Positions 28,162-36,983 of a stretch of 64,000 bases of DNA are shown here, piece after piece; position 1 is the stretch's first letter; each line of letters opens with the position of its first letter. The notes under the pieces are model-generated. The model was not told the origin of the DNA. It worked only from the letters and a program-made list of their open reading frames with translations, and did not search any database. The stretch is from assembly GCF_000772945.1 (NCBI RefSeq), contig NZ_JPVN01000003.1, forward strand, positions 163,195 to 227,194, given 5' to 3'. The DNA comes from Ureibacillus manganicus DSM 26584. GTDB lineage: Bacteria > Bacillota > Bacilli > Bacillales_A > Planococcaceae. Both the position numbers and the translations under genes were made by a program.

Positions 28162-29244
28162 ATGAAATTATCAAGTATATTTAAACCTATATTATTAAGT
28201 GCTACTCTAGCAATCGGTTTAGCTGGATGTGGCGCTACAAATCAAAATATATCAGCGACTGAGGATGGAAAAGCAGATGTAAAAGCTGGTAATCAAGAAG
28301 TTAATATTTACACTGCAAGACATTACGAAGCAGATGATGCAATCTATCAGAAATTTACAGAAGAAACAGGAATTAAAGTAAATGTAGTTAAAGGAGAAGC
28401 CGAAGAACTAATCGAAAGATTAAAACGCGAAGGTGAAAGTACACAAGCAGATTTATTTATTGCAGTAGATGGTGGTGTACTAGCAAATGCAAAACAAAAT
28501 GATATCTTACAACCAGTTACATCGGATGTAATTAATGAAAATGTCCCTGAAAACTTACGTGATGTAGATAACAATTGGATTGGAATGGCAACACGTGCTC
28601 GAATTATTGCTTATTCAAAAGAAAAAGTATCTCCTGAAGAACTATCAACGTATGAAGATTTAACGAATGAAAAATGGAGAAATAGATTGTTAGTTCGTTC
28701 TTCAACAAGTTTATATAATCAATCTTTACTTGCCTCTTTTATTGAATTAAATGGTGAAGAACAAGCGGAACAATGGTCGGAAGGGATTGTTAATAATTTT
28801 GCTCGCCAACCTGATGGAGGGGACCGCGATCAAGCGAAAGCAATTGCAGCAGGTATCGGTGATGTTGCAATAATGAACACATATTATGTGGGCCTTCTAG
28901 CAAACTCTGAAGATCCAGAAGAAGTAAAAGTTGCTGAAAACATCGGAGTCTTTTTCCCGAACCAAGAAACAACAGGTACACATGTCAATATTAGTGGAAT
29001 TGGTTTAACAAAACATAGTAAAAATAAAGATAATGCAATCAAGCTAATTGAGTACTTAACAAGTGTAGAAGCACAGGAATTTTTATCAGCTAATAATTAT
29101 GAGTTCCCTGTAAATTCTAATGCTCAAAAACCAGAATTGTTAGAGAGCTGGGGAGAATTTAAAATGCAAGAATTGAATTTTGATACTTTAGGGGAGCATA
29201 ATAAGAAAGCGATTGAAATTTTTAATAAAACAGGTTGGAAGTAA
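28162..29244 (+). CDS. fbpA: Iron(III) ABC transporter solute-binding lipoprotein
   Basis: The 360-residue protein has a lipobox ending AGCG after the signal helix and the fold markers of ferric-binding proteins of the FbpA/FutA group: VNIYTARHYEADDAIYQKF at the beginning of the domain, EADLFI-like strand (TQADLFIAVDGG), and the paired tyrosines of MNTYYVGL that bind iron in relatives. It takes Fe3+ and passes it to the FbpB permease. The perfect Fur box in front supports the iron assignment. It is the first gene of a three-gene operon and overlaps the next start by one base. Confidence 0.92.
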   Translation: MKLSSIFKPILLSATLAIGLAGCGATNQNISATEDGKADVKAGNQEVNIYTARHYEADDAIYQKFTEETGIKVNVVKGEAEELIERLKREGESTQADLFIAVDGGVLANAKQNDILQPVTSDVINENVPENLRDVDNNWIGMATRARIIAYSKEKVSPEELSTYEDLTNEKWRNRLLVRSSTSLYNQSLLASFIELNGEEQAEQWSEGIVNNFARQPDGGDRDQAKAIAAGIGDVAIMNTYYVGLLANSEDPEEVKVAENIGVFFPNQETTGTHVNISGIGLTKHSKNKDNAIKLIEYLTSVEAQEFLSANNYEFPVNSNAQKPELLESWGEFKMQELNFDTLGEHNKKAIEIFNKTGWK

Positions 29245-30887
29245 TGAAAGTGAATTTGATGAAACGAAATCTAAAAAAAGAAATTAATAGTTGGTGGGTC
29301 ATCAGTATAGTGGGGGCAGTAGTTATTCTACTGCCTATCCTTTTTATTTTCACGACAATCTTTCAAGAGCCTAATGAAAATTGGTTTCATATTCGTGAGT
29401 TCTTGCTAAAGAATTATGTATTAAATACTATTATACTAGTTGTACTTACAGGGTTCTTCACGGCTATTCTTGGTGTGAGCTTAGCTTGGCTTGTTTCAGC
29501 TTATGATTTTCCACTAAAAAAGTTTTTTCGCTGGGGTTTATTATTACCCCTATCAATCCCAACTTTTATCGCTACCTATACGTATCGAACAATGCTCGAT
29601 TATACTGGAATCATTCAATCGACTTTAAGGAATGAATTCAACTATCAAATGAATCCAGAATTATTAACGGTTACTGGGATTAAGGGAGCAGTTTTTATCT
29701 TTACACTGTTTTTATTCCCTTATGTGTATTTGATAACAAGAGCCTTTTTGGATAGCCAAAGTTCATCATATATAGAGAATGCTAGATTGTTAGGACAAAA
29801 ACCAGTTATAATTTTTTTCAAAGTAGTGCTACCACTAGCAAGACCAGCTATCATGGGCGGTACAATTTTAGTAATCTATGAAGTCATCGGTGATTATGGA
29901 GTTACAAGTCTGTTAGGAATTCATACTATTTCAACAGCAATCTTTCAGACATGGTTTGGTATGTATGATGTAAATTCTGCTATGCGACTTGCGGCTTGGC
30001 TCATGGTTGCAATTGTTGGCTTATTCTTTGTAGAAAGATTAATTAGACAGCGACGCCGTTATCATGTAAATAGTAAATCTAGACCGCTTGTTCCAATAAA
30101 ACTGAATGGATTTGCTGGGATTATTGCCTTTTTATATTGTGGGGTTGTGTTCCTTTTAGGTTTCTTGATACCGTTTATACAGTTAATTGCTTGGGCGAAG
30201 TTGACGTTTCATAAAGTATGGGACTCCTCATTCTTTACATTGATTTATCAAACGTTCTATGTTGCTGTTATCTCTACAATTCTAATTATTAGCCTATCTG
30301 TAATAGTAGCCAATGTAAATCGGTCACATTCTAAATTTTCATTTTTGCTTTCGAAAATTGTTACTGCGGGTTACTCAATTCCTGGGCCCATTATTGCCAT
30401 AGGTGTACTAGCTATCTTTATTACAATTGATCAATGGCTTGCACCTATATACTCTAGTATGGGGCTAGGTGAAGCGCCTCTTATCCTCAGCTTATCTTTA
30501 GTGATGTTAATTGTAGGATATTTTATTCGTTTTATGTCAACCGGATATAATGCAATCGAAGCTGGTTTTGAGAAAATTGGTACGAAATACACGGAAGCTT
30601 CAAAATTACTAGGGCATGGAATGACGAAGACGTTTATGAAAGTAGATTTCCCTTTAATAAAAGGGTCACTCTTTAGTGGCTTTATTTTAACATTTGTTGA
30701 AATATGTAAGGAGTTGCCATTGGCTTTGTTATTAAGACCTTTTAATTTTGAAACACTTGCAACGAAGACATATCAATATGCAAACGATGAGCAAATTCAT
30801 GAGGCTTCCATTTCCTCACTATTAATTATTGGAATTAGTATTTTATCTGTAGTTATTATTCAAGGGTTAGGTAAGAAGGTGAAGTAA
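29244..30887 (+). CDS. fbpB: Iron(III) ABC transporter permease, fused two-domain type
   Basis: The 547-residue membrane protein has two tandem permease halves with about twelve helices, typical for FbpB/SfuB. Each half carries an EAA-like loop: EGARLLGQ-type sequence ENARLLGQKPVIIFFKVVLPLARPA around residue 175 and EASKLLGHGMTKTFMKVDFPLIKGS around residue 455, read here as the ATPase contact sites. ATG 29244 overlaps the stop of fbpA (TAATG), and its stop overlaps the fbpC start, so translation is coupled. Confidence 0.92.
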   Translation: MKVNLMKRNLKKEINSWWVISIVGAVVILLPILFIFTTIFQEPNENWFHIREFLLKNYVLNTIILVVLTGFFTAILGVSLAWLVSAYDFPLKKFFRWGLLLPLSIPTFIATYTYRTMLDYTGIIQSTLRNEFNYQMNPELLTVTGIKGAVFIFTLFLFPYVYLITRAFLDSQSSSYIENARLLGQKPVIIFFKVVLPLARPAIMGGTILVIYEVIGDYGVTSLLGIHTISTAIFQTWFGMYDVNSAMRLAAWLMVAIVGLFFVERLIRQRRRYHVNSKSRPLVPIKLNGFAGIIAFLYCGVVFLLGFLIPFIQLIAWAKLTFHKVWDSSFFTLIYQTFYVAVISTILIISLSVIVANVNRSHSKFSFLLSKIVTAGYSIPGPIIAIGVLAIFITIDQWLAPIYSSMGLGEAPLILSLSLVMLIVGYFIRFMSTGYNAIEAGFEKIGTKYTEASKLLGHGMTKTFMKVDFPLIKGSLFSGFILTFVEICKELPLALLLRPFNFETLATKTYQYANDEQIHEASISSLLIIGISILSVVIIQGLGKKVK

Positions 30888-31543
30888 TGAGTATTTTAGA
30901 GATTGAAGGACTTACGTTTTCATATTCCAAAAAAGAAGAACCAGTCTTGAATGATTTCTCAATGTCGATAGAAAAAGGTGAAGTTGTAGGTATCTTAGGA
31001 CGTAGTGGTAGTGGTAAAAGTACATTGCTTCGCTTAATATCAGGCTTAGAAATGCCATCAAAAGGTACTATAAAGGTTGCAGGAACAACTGTTGTAAGTG
31101 ACCGTATTTATCTTCACCCAGAGAATCGAGGAGTGGGGATGGTATTTCAAGACTATGCTCTTTTTCCACATATGACAGTTAAGAATAATATACTTTTCGG
31201 CTTATCCCGTTTGCCTCGTAACGAAAGAAATCAGCGTGTGGGTGAGATGTTGGAGCTTGTAAAATTAGAGAGCTTTGAGAATCGATATCCACACGAATTA
31301 AGTGGAGGACAACAGCAGAGGGTTGCGCTAGCAAGAGCACTTGCACCTAAGCCCAGCATATTGTTAATGGATGAACCTTTTAGCAACTTAGATGCTGATT
31401 TAAAAGAATCTATACGCGAAGAACTTGGGGTAATTCTAAATAAAGCCAACATGACATGTATTTTAGTTACTCATGATCGAAATGATGCGGAAGCAATATG
31501 TGATCGTAGTTTGATGCTTGGGTTAAATATAATAAATGAATAA
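30887..31543 (+). CDS. fbpC: Iron(III) ABC transporter ATP-binding protein, short form
   Basis: This 218-residue ATPase has a Walker A (GRSGSGKST), Q-loop (VFQDYALFPH), signature LSGGQQQR, Walker B (ILLMDEPFSNLD) and the H-loop (VTHDRNDA). It ends directly after the nucleotide-binding domain at SLMLGLNIINE. FbpC-type proteins usually continue with a regulatory TOBE domain and reach about 340 residues, so this is a short form. Nothing in the following 140 bases encodes the missing part in another frame that I can see. It powers ferric uptake with FbpAB. Confidence 0.9.
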   Translation: MSILEIEGLTFSYSKKEEPVLNDFSMSIEKGEVVGILGRSGSGKSTLLRLISGLEMPSKGTIKVAGTTVVSDRIYLHPENRGVGMVFQDYALFPHMTVKNNILFGLSRLPRNERNQRVGEMLELVKLESFENRYPHELSGGQQQRVALARALAPKPSILLMDEPFSNLDADLKESIREELGVILNKANMTCILVTHDRNDAEAICDRSLMLGLNIINE

Positions 31544-31587
31544 TAGAATATTGTCATTAATGAATTTCACAATTCTTTCATCATAGG

Positions 31588-31620
31588 AAAACATCTAATT
31601 AATAGTTAGGTGTTTTTTTG
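31588..31620 (+). terminator. Terminator of the fbp operon
   Basis: AAAACATCTAA pairs with TTAGGTGTTTT, followed by further T bases. Confidence 0.8.
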
Positions 31621-31686
31621 TACAGAACTATATTTCTCAGTTTAATTTATTCTAGTAACATATAAGTGGTGATTGGGATATTAGAC

Positions 31687-31733
31687 AAAAAAACACCTCA
31701 AACATTGTTTATACAAATGTTGAGGTGTTTTTG
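31687..31733. terminator. Strong bidirectional terminator
   Basis: AAAAACACCTCAAACATT and AATGTTGAGGTGTTTTT form a stem of 17 bp with a 9-base loop. It separates the iron operon from the first YjcZ gene and lies about 90 bases beyond that gene's stop on the minus strand. Confidence 0.85.
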
Positions 31734-31825
31734 GCTTTACTAGTGTCTTATCAAATATTTTTGCAAAGAGGTACAAGAATGGGCTATCTTGAGGTGGTGG
31801 ATCAAGATAAGTTAAAGAAAATTAA

Positions 31826-31963
31826 TTAGTAGCGATCTTTCATGAAAGATGCACCAACAATAATCAACAAAATGAATAGTACAACTAATAAAACAAATTC
31901 TTTTTTGTTGTCTCTGCGATCGAAACTACCGCCTACATTATCATAACCAGAATATCCAGACAT
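31826..31963 (-). CDS. YjcZ-family tiny sporulation protein, 45 residues
   Basis: The product starts MSGYSGYDNVGGSFDRRDN, followed by one membrane helix (FVLLVVLFILLIIVGASF) and the short end MKDRY. This Gly/Tyr-rich head plus single helix is the YjcZ/tiny-transmembrane family made during sporulation. A ribosome site GGGGGTG lies six bases before the ATG. It is the first of two paralogs on the same strand, about 400 bases apart. Confidence 0.88.
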   Translation of the reverse strand: MSGYSGYDNVGGSFDRRDNKKEFVLLVVLFILLIIVGASFMKDRY

Positions 31964-32104
31964 AAATTCACCCCCTTGGTAATTAATAATTTATGTTGTT
32001 CTACTCTACCCAAAAGGTATAAGCGCGGATTTGTTAATAAATTTAATTAGCTAGTCGAAAAAAGTATGTAGTCACATACAATGCAAGCATGTAATAAAAC
32101 GATA

Positions 32105-32132
32105 GAAAAAACCCCTTAGGATCCTAGGGGTT
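32105..32132 (-). terminator. Terminator between the two YjcZ genes
   Basis: AACCCCTTAGG and CCTAGGGGTT pair; on the minus strand the stem is followed by TTTTTTC. It would end the transcript of the upstream (32364-32483) gene. Confidence 0.75.
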
Positions 32133-32194
32133 CAATAAGGCAAAATTCTGAGAAACACTTAATTTTAACAATTAGGTGTCTGAAATTACAAAAA

Positions 32195-32230
32195 AGCTTA
32201 GAATAAATAATTTTCTAAGCTCCTTTTATT
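32195..32230. terminator. Hairpin between the YjcZ genes
   Basis: AGCTTAGAA pairs with TTCTAAGCT around a 9-base AT loop, with CCTTTTATTT after it on the plus strand. Confidence 0.55.
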
Positions 32231-32316
32231 TATAAATAAATAATTCACCTGTCAAGCAGTAAGAGGCTCTATGAATGGGCAAGAAATAGGGGACTCTTAA
32301 ATAAACAGAAAGGAAT

Positions 32317-32352
32317 CCATCATATAGACTTAAATTTTATGATGGTTTTTAA
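32317..32352. terminator. Hairpin just after the second YjcZ gene
   Basis: CCATCATA pairs with TATGATGG and is followed by TTTTTAAATTC on the plus strand. It lies immediately downstream of the minus-strand stop at 32364. Confidence 0.55.
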
Positions 32353-32363
32353 ATTCTAATGGT

Positions 32364-32483
32364 TTAGTAGTAATCTTTCATAAATGAAGCCCCAACAATA
32401 ATTAACAAGATGAATAGGACTACAATTAAAGCGAACTTGTTGTCATCTTTTCTGTCAAAATTACTTCCTTGATAGCCACTCAT
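32364..32483 (-). CDS. YjcZ-family tiny sporulation protein, 39 residues
   Basis: The head MSGYQGSNFDRKDD, the helix ALIVVLFILLIIVGASF and the end MKDYY match the neighbouring 45-residue protein almost exactly in the second half. AGGAGG lies eight bases before ATG 32483; an ATG two codons earlier sits too close to the ribosome site. It is a single-helix membrane protein, likely produced in the sporulating cell. Confidence 0.88.
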   Translation of the reverse strand: MSGYQGSNFDRKDDNKFALIVVLFILLIIVGASFMKDYY

Positions 32484-32762
32484 ACCCATTACCTCCTTTC
32501 GATTTAGGTCTATAGTATTCAAAACTAAAAAATTTAACTGTGCGTTTTCCCATAGACTATTAGTTGAATATTCGCTTTTATTAATATTAATTAATCTAAA
32601 AAATCTCATTGGTGCCGTAGCATTTTTGGATAAGTTTCGCCGGAAACATTTTCTAATTAGCATTAAATAGATTTTGGTTTAGGTGGTCGATAATTTAACT
32701 ATCTGCATAAATTCTTCATAATTATTATTTATACTATTTAAATGAGAGGGGAGAGCTCTAAG

Positions 32763-34118
32763 TTGAATAAAATCTCCACAAAATTAGCCGCTTGCTTTTT
32801 TATTGTTGTGTTTGTAATGGAAATATTTCTAATGACTTACCTCCATCAAAATATCATTCAAACAAGAGTAGAGGAAGAATTTTCAAGATTGCTATCTAAC
32901 GGGGCTAATCACAGAGATGTACTCATTGAAAATTATTCAGATTCGACCATTGAACATATTGTCATGATGGAGAAAAATCAAGATCGAGAAGTGATTATTA
33001 CTAATAACAAAGGTGAAATTATTAGAAGAACGTCGGGGAGTGTTTTAGAAGAATTTCATAATTTGATCATGAATTTGAATAACACAAATGACAGTATCGT
33101 TGTTTCAGATTGGAGAAATTCGTCCTATGTTGTAAGTGCACATCCCTATCGAGTGAATGATTATCTAATTGGTTATGTCGTCATGTTTCAAAGTACTAGC
33201 TCTATCAACCAAATGGTACATAATTTAAATATGCATTTTGCTATTACTGGTGCTACTGGTTTTATCGTTCTACTAATTTTATATGCAATAATATCTAAAT
33301 TACTTACGAGACCATTAGTGAGAATGAAAGAAGCTACCGAAAAAATTAGTACTGGAGACTTTAACGTAAGCTTACCCTATTTAGGAAAAGATGAGCTTGG
33401 TGATCTATCTAGTTCTATTCAAAAGTTAGCGAAGGATTTAGAACACTTAAAAAATGAACGAAATGAATTCCTTGCATCTATTGCACACGAGTTAAGTACA
33501 CCACTTACTTACTTAATAGGATATTCGAAAATTGCAATGAGAGAAGATTTATCAGACGATGATCGAGTTCATTACATTAAGATTATTGGTGAAGAATCGG
33601 AACGAATGAAAGAATTAGTGAAAAACTTACTCGATTTAGCGAAAATGGATGAAACAACATTCACTGTCTCAAAGGAGCACTTTTCTGTACGGCCATTTTT
33701 TGATAATGTATGTAAACTCGTTCAACCCTCATATGAAATGAAAAAAATTAATTTACACTTAAAATGTAATGAAGATTTCCAAGTGTATGCAGACCCAGTA
33801 CGATTAGAGCAAATCATCTTAAACCTGTTAGACAATGCTCTCAAATATTCCGATGAACATTCAGAAGTGACTTTAGAAGTCCAGAAATTTGAAAATAAAA
33901 CGATTATTTCAGTTATAGATAAAGGCATTGGAATTCCCTCAGATGAAATTGAATTGATTTTTGAAAAGTTATATAGAGTAGAAAAGTCACGCTCGCGGCA
34001 ATTTGGAGGCTCTGGGATTGGACTTGCTGTTGTTCAAGAGCTAGTAGAAGCACATGGTGGAACGATTGAAGTGAAAAGTAAATTAGGCGAAGGCAGCGTA
34101 TTTAAAGTAACAATATAA
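32763..34118 (+). CDS. Sensor histidine kinase
   Basis: TTG 32763 is preferred because AGGGGAG lies about ten bases upstream; ATG 32742 has no ribosome site. The 451-residue protein has two membrane helices (about 8-28 and 160-180) around an extracytoplasmic sensor of about 130 residues, a HAMP linker, a HisKA domain with His242 in SIAHELSTPL, and HATPase motifs LLDNALKYS, DKGIGIP and GGSGIGLAVV. It phosphorylates the regulator encoded 12 bases downstream. The CueP gene that follows suggests that it senses copper or envelope redox stress. Confidence 0.92.
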   Translation: MNKISTKLAACFFIVVFVMEIFLMTYLHQNIIQTRVEEEFSRLLSNGANHRDVLIENYSDSTIEHIVMMEKNQDREVIITNNKGEIIRRTSGSVLEEFHNLIMNLNNTNDSIVVSDWRNSSYVVSAHPYRVNDYLIGYVVMFQSTSSINQMVHNLNMHFAITGATGFIVLLILYAIISKLLTRPLVRMKEATEKISTGDFNVSLPYLGKDELGDLSSSIQKLAKDLEHLKNERNEFLASIAHELSTPLTYLIGYSKIAMREDLSDDDRVHYIKIIGEESERMKELVKNLLDLAKMDETTFTVSKEHFSVRPFFDNVCKLVQPSYEMKKINLHLKCNEDFQVYADPVRLEQIILNLLDNALKYSDEHSEVTLEVQKFENKTIISVIDKGIGIPSDEIELIFEKLYRVEKSRSRQFGGSGIGLAVVQELVEAHGGTIEVKSKLGEGSVFKVTI

Positions 34119-34130
34119 AGGTTGGATTAA

Positions 34131-34805
34131 ATGACTACGATTCTTTTAGTTGACGACGAACATCGAATGTTAGATTTGATTGAATTATTTTTATCACCCT
34201 TAGGGATGAAGTGTATTAAAGAAACTAGTGGTAGAAATGCAATTGAAATAATTGAGGATGAAAAAGTGGATCTTGTTCTTTTAGATGTTATGATGCCTGA
34301 AATGGATGGATGGGAAGTTTGTAAAGCGATTCGAGAATTTTCAAATGTACCAATTGTCATGTTAACGGCGAGATCAGACAAAAGTGATTTGGTTAAGGGT
34401 TTAAACATCGGTGCAGATGATTATATTACTAAACCATTTGATGAAAAGGAATTAGTGGCTAGAGTAAATGCGATATTAAGACGTACTTCTAATGGTAAAG
34501 ATCAATCTACGATTACTTACTTAGATTTTACTTTAAACTGTGAAACCTATTCCTTAAACTATCAGGATTCAACCTCACCACTGACTTTAAAAGAGTTCAA
34601 TATTATTAAAGCATTGATCTCAAGACCAACGAAAACCTATACAAGAGAAGAATTATTAGAAATTGCATGGGATTTCGAAACAGATACCGATATTCGTACT
34701 GTTGACTCACACATACGGAATTTAAGAGAGAAACTTAGAAAAGCGAATTTTCCTACAGAAGAATTTTTAAAAACAGCTTGGGGAATTGGCTATAAGTGGA
34801 ATTAA
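34131..34805 (+). CDS. OmpR/PhoB-family response regulator
   Basis: The 224-residue protein has a receiver domain with DDE at residues 8-10, phospho-acceptor Asp52 in LLDVMMPEMDG, the conserved LTAR and TKPFD segments, and a C-terminal winged helix (LTLKEFNIIKALISRP, TVDSHIRNLREKLRK, WGIGYKW). It acts as the DNA-binding partner of the upstream kinase and probably controls the CueP gene 27 bases downstream. Confidence 0.95.
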   Translation: MTTILLVDDEHRMLDLIELFLSPLGMKCIKETSGRNAIEIIEDEKVDLVLLDVMMPEMDGWEVCKAIREFSNVPIVMLTARSDKSDLVKGLNIGADDYITKPFDEKELVARVNAILRRTSNGKDQSTITYLDFTLNCETYSLNYQDSTSPLTLKEFNIIKALISRPTKTYTREELLEIAWDFETDTDIRTVDSHIRNLREKLRKANFPTEEFLKTAWGIGYKWN

Positions 34806-34832
34806 AACAAATACTAGACGAGGTGTTTAGAA

Positions 34833-35369
34833 ATGAAATTAAAAATGTTAATGGTAACTTTATTTGCTGCAATATTTTTAGTAGCTTGTAATGGAGAAAA
34901 CACAAATGAAGGAAGTAGTCCAAAAATAGAAGAATCAGTGGATATTAAGGAATTAGTTCAGGAATTCAGTGCGCGGAATATCACTGCGAAATCAGCTTCC
35001 ATTTCATCTGAAAAATTAGTAGTGACAGAAAATGACGGTAAAGAAGTAACTTATGAATTACCAGAAGATGAGTTTTTTGTTTCAATTGCACCGTTTATTA
35101 ACCAAACGCATCCATGTCAAATACATAGTTTAACTAGCTGCCAAGGTGAATTGGTAAACGAACAATTCGATGTATATATTGAAGATGCTGACGGTAATGT
35201 TGTGTTAGATAAAACAATACAAACGCAAGTTAATGGATTTATTGATTTGTGGTTACCACGCGATCAAACTTACAGCATTACAATTGAGCAAGATGGAAAA
35301 AAGGCAGAGTCTGAGTTTTCAACTTTTAAGAATGATGGTACATGCATTACAACAATACAATTGATATAA
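34833..35369 (+). CDS. cueP: CueP-family copper-binding lipoprotein
   Basis: The 178-residue product has a lipobox ending LVAC (Cys19). The mature part reads like CueP of enteric bacteria: FFVSIAPFINQTHPCQIHSL, TSCQGEL, VNGFIDLWLPRDQTYSITI and a closing TCITTIQL. The three cysteines expected to bind copper are present (Cys95, Cys103, Cys171). CueP binds copper in the cell envelope and protects against copper or reactive oxygen. Here it would be tethered to the outer membrane face. It follows the two-component system and ends at a terminator. Confidence 0.85.
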   Translation: MKLKMLMVTLFAAIFLVACNGENTNEGSSPKIEESVDIKELVQEFSARNITAKSASISSEKLVVTENDGKEVTYELPEDEFFVSIAPFINQTHPCQIHSLTSCQGELVNEQFDVYIEDADGNVVLDKTIQTQVNGFIDLWLPRDQTYSITIEQDGKKAESEFSTFKNDGTCITTIQLI

Positions 35370-35373
35370 AAGC

Positions 35374-35400
35374 AAAAGAACCTTTATAGGTTCTTTTCTT
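35374..35400 (+). terminator. Terminator after cueP
   Basis: AAAAGAACCT pairs with AGGTTCTTTT, followed by CTTG. Confidence 0.8.
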
Positions 35401-35438
35401 GCACAAGCAATTATTGGTAAATTTTAGGTGTGTGATGA

Positions 35439-35603
35439 ATGTATAGTATATTATCAGATATTAGTATAGCCATTACTGAACCAATTAAAATTTTCGTAAA
35501 TTCATATGAGCATTCAGCTTTAATAGTAGCGATCCTCTTGGGGTTGATCGGAGCGTTTGCACCATACCACTTGACAGGACCCATTGTTTCTCAAACTTTT
35601 TAA
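35439..35603 (+). pseudogene. N-terminal remnant of a TauE/SafE-like membrane protein
   Basis: A 54-codon frame begins MYSILSDISIAITEPIK and continues to LLGLIGAFAPYHLTGPIV before a stop. The stretch resembles the start of sulfite-exporter/UreH-like membrane proteins found in metal and thiol-redox operons, which carry APCQLTG where this has APYHLTG. Only the first helix and half of the next remain, and the metal- or thiol-type cysteine is a tyrosine. It may be a broken gene of the copper module; a short functional peptide is less likely. Confidence 0.45.
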
Positions 35604-35700
35604 ATTATTTATAAAGAAGAACTTTAGATACACATACCACCTAAGGGTATACAGTATACTTTAATAGATAATTATAAACCTACATAAAAAGGAGAGTTGG

Positions 35701-36279
35701 ATGGGTTATTACCAACTATTTATTTTAGGATCACTTTTGGTATTAACAATAATTGTGCTCATACAATCAAGAATGGCTAAACGAAATTTGTCTCCCATGG
35801 AAGGGATGATGATTTCGATGTATTTTAGTATGAATGTAAGTTTAACAGTTGGGGTCCTTTTTGGTTTTACCTATAAAGGGGATCTATATCTTTCTACATT
35901 ATTATCGATATTTATTGGCATATTTGTAGGACTAGTGTGTGGAAGTAATTTTGGTATTCTAGCAGTCTTAGACGGTGTAATGGCTGGAATCATGGGTGGT
36001 ATGATGGGAGCAATGTTAGGTGAGATGATCAAAAGCCAAGATCAAATTGTACCTTTAGTTAGAATTTTTATGTTTCTTTCCATTTCAACGATATACTTAT
36101 TTGCGATACTTTCTAAGAGGACGAAATGTAAGGAAACAAAAAAAAAGTCTTGGTTTGTAAAGCCTCTCGTTCTCACAATTTTGATTTCTTTTTATTTTAT
36201 TGGATGGGTTTCGTATGCAGAAAAACAATTCAACCCAGTATCAAATGATTCACATCATCACATTGGACAAAACTTCTAA
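35701..36279 (+). CDS. Hypothetical polytopic membrane protein with His-rich tail
   Basis: The 192-residue product has about five membrane helices. One contains a Gly/Met-rich run, GVMAGIMGGMMGAMLGEM, and the soluble end carries SHHHIG. Met- and His-rich segments suggest contact with copper or another soft metal, which agrees with CueP upstream. AAGGAGAG lies before the ATG. I do not recognise a named family; similar proteins are met next to copper genes in Bacillales as far as I recall. Confidence 0.65.
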   Translation: MGYYQLFILGSLLVLTIIVLIQSRMAKRNLSPMEGMMISMYFSMNVSLTVGVLFGFTYKGDLYLSTLLSIFIGIFVGLVCGSNFGILAVLDGVMAGIMGGMMGAMLGEMIKSQDQIVPLVRIFMFLSISTIYLFAILSKRTKCKETKKKSWFVKPLVLTILISFYFIGWVSYAEKQFNPVSNDSHHHIGQNF

Positions 36280-36380
36280 CAAATAATATGACCATCTATA
36301 AGGCTAGAAAGATTCTAAAAACAGCATAGAATAGTTAAAGTGCATACTATCAATACAAATTAGAAATGTAGGGTGAGAAC

Positions 36381-36752
36381 TTGTGTATTAATAACGATTT
36401 TATCGAAAATCAGTCCTACCGAATTTATGAGGAAATAAGGAAAAGTTCATTGTTCAAAGTCGCGAGAGTTGAATTTCAAGAGGGATACTGTTGGGAACCT
36501 CAATTCGAACCAATCCAATTTAATAATAACGATCTAATTACAAAAATAATTTTAAAAGATGATAATAATAACTCCTTTACTATTAATCCCGATGACATCG
36601 GTTTAAAATTTGCAAAAGGAGAAATAAGTTATAAAGATTATCTACGATTCCAAAAAATAGACAACTTTAAATGGATAGGTTTTTCAATTCTCGGAGTTGG
36701 GATTTTGATTACTATGATGTTGACATTTTATATGTATTTCTTAAATTATTGA
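36381..36752 (+). CDS. Hypothetical tail-anchored protein, 123 residues
   Basis: Translation probably starts at TTG 36381 after AGGGTGAG. The protein has a soluble N-terminal part with CINNDF, GYCWEPQFEPI and a charged region, and a single C-terminal membrane helix (WIGFSILGVGILITMMLTF). It has no export signal, so the bulk is cytoplasmic and the tail anchors it. The family is unknown to me. It lies between the copper module and the dynamin operon and ends at a terminator. Confidence 0.55.
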   Translation: MCINNDFIENQSYRIYEEIRKSSLFKVARVEFQEGYCWEPQFEPIQFNNNDLITKIILKDDNNNSFTINPDDIGLKFAKGEISYKDYLRFQKIDNFKWIGFSILGVGILITMMLTFYMYFLNY

Positions 36753-36768
36753 TAGACGATTTTGAATT

Positions 36769-36815
36769 AGGGTATTGGTCCGCAAATGGAGGATCAATAC
36801 TCTTTTTTATTTTCG
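36769..36815 (+). terminator. Terminator before the dynamin operon
   Basis: AGGGTATTGGTCC pairs with GGATCAATACTCT, then TTTTTATTTTC. Confidence 0.8.
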
Positions 36816-36983
36816 AATTATTATCTCTGAATAATGAATAAATAGATTTATAAAAATTAATATTCTTATAAATTATCAGAAAATACCCTCGTAATTTGGT
36901 AAAATAAAGTAGAAAGTAGAATTCTAGTCTTAGGTTAATCATACTAAAAATCTACCTATAAGTACTGAAAAGGGTGTATACAT

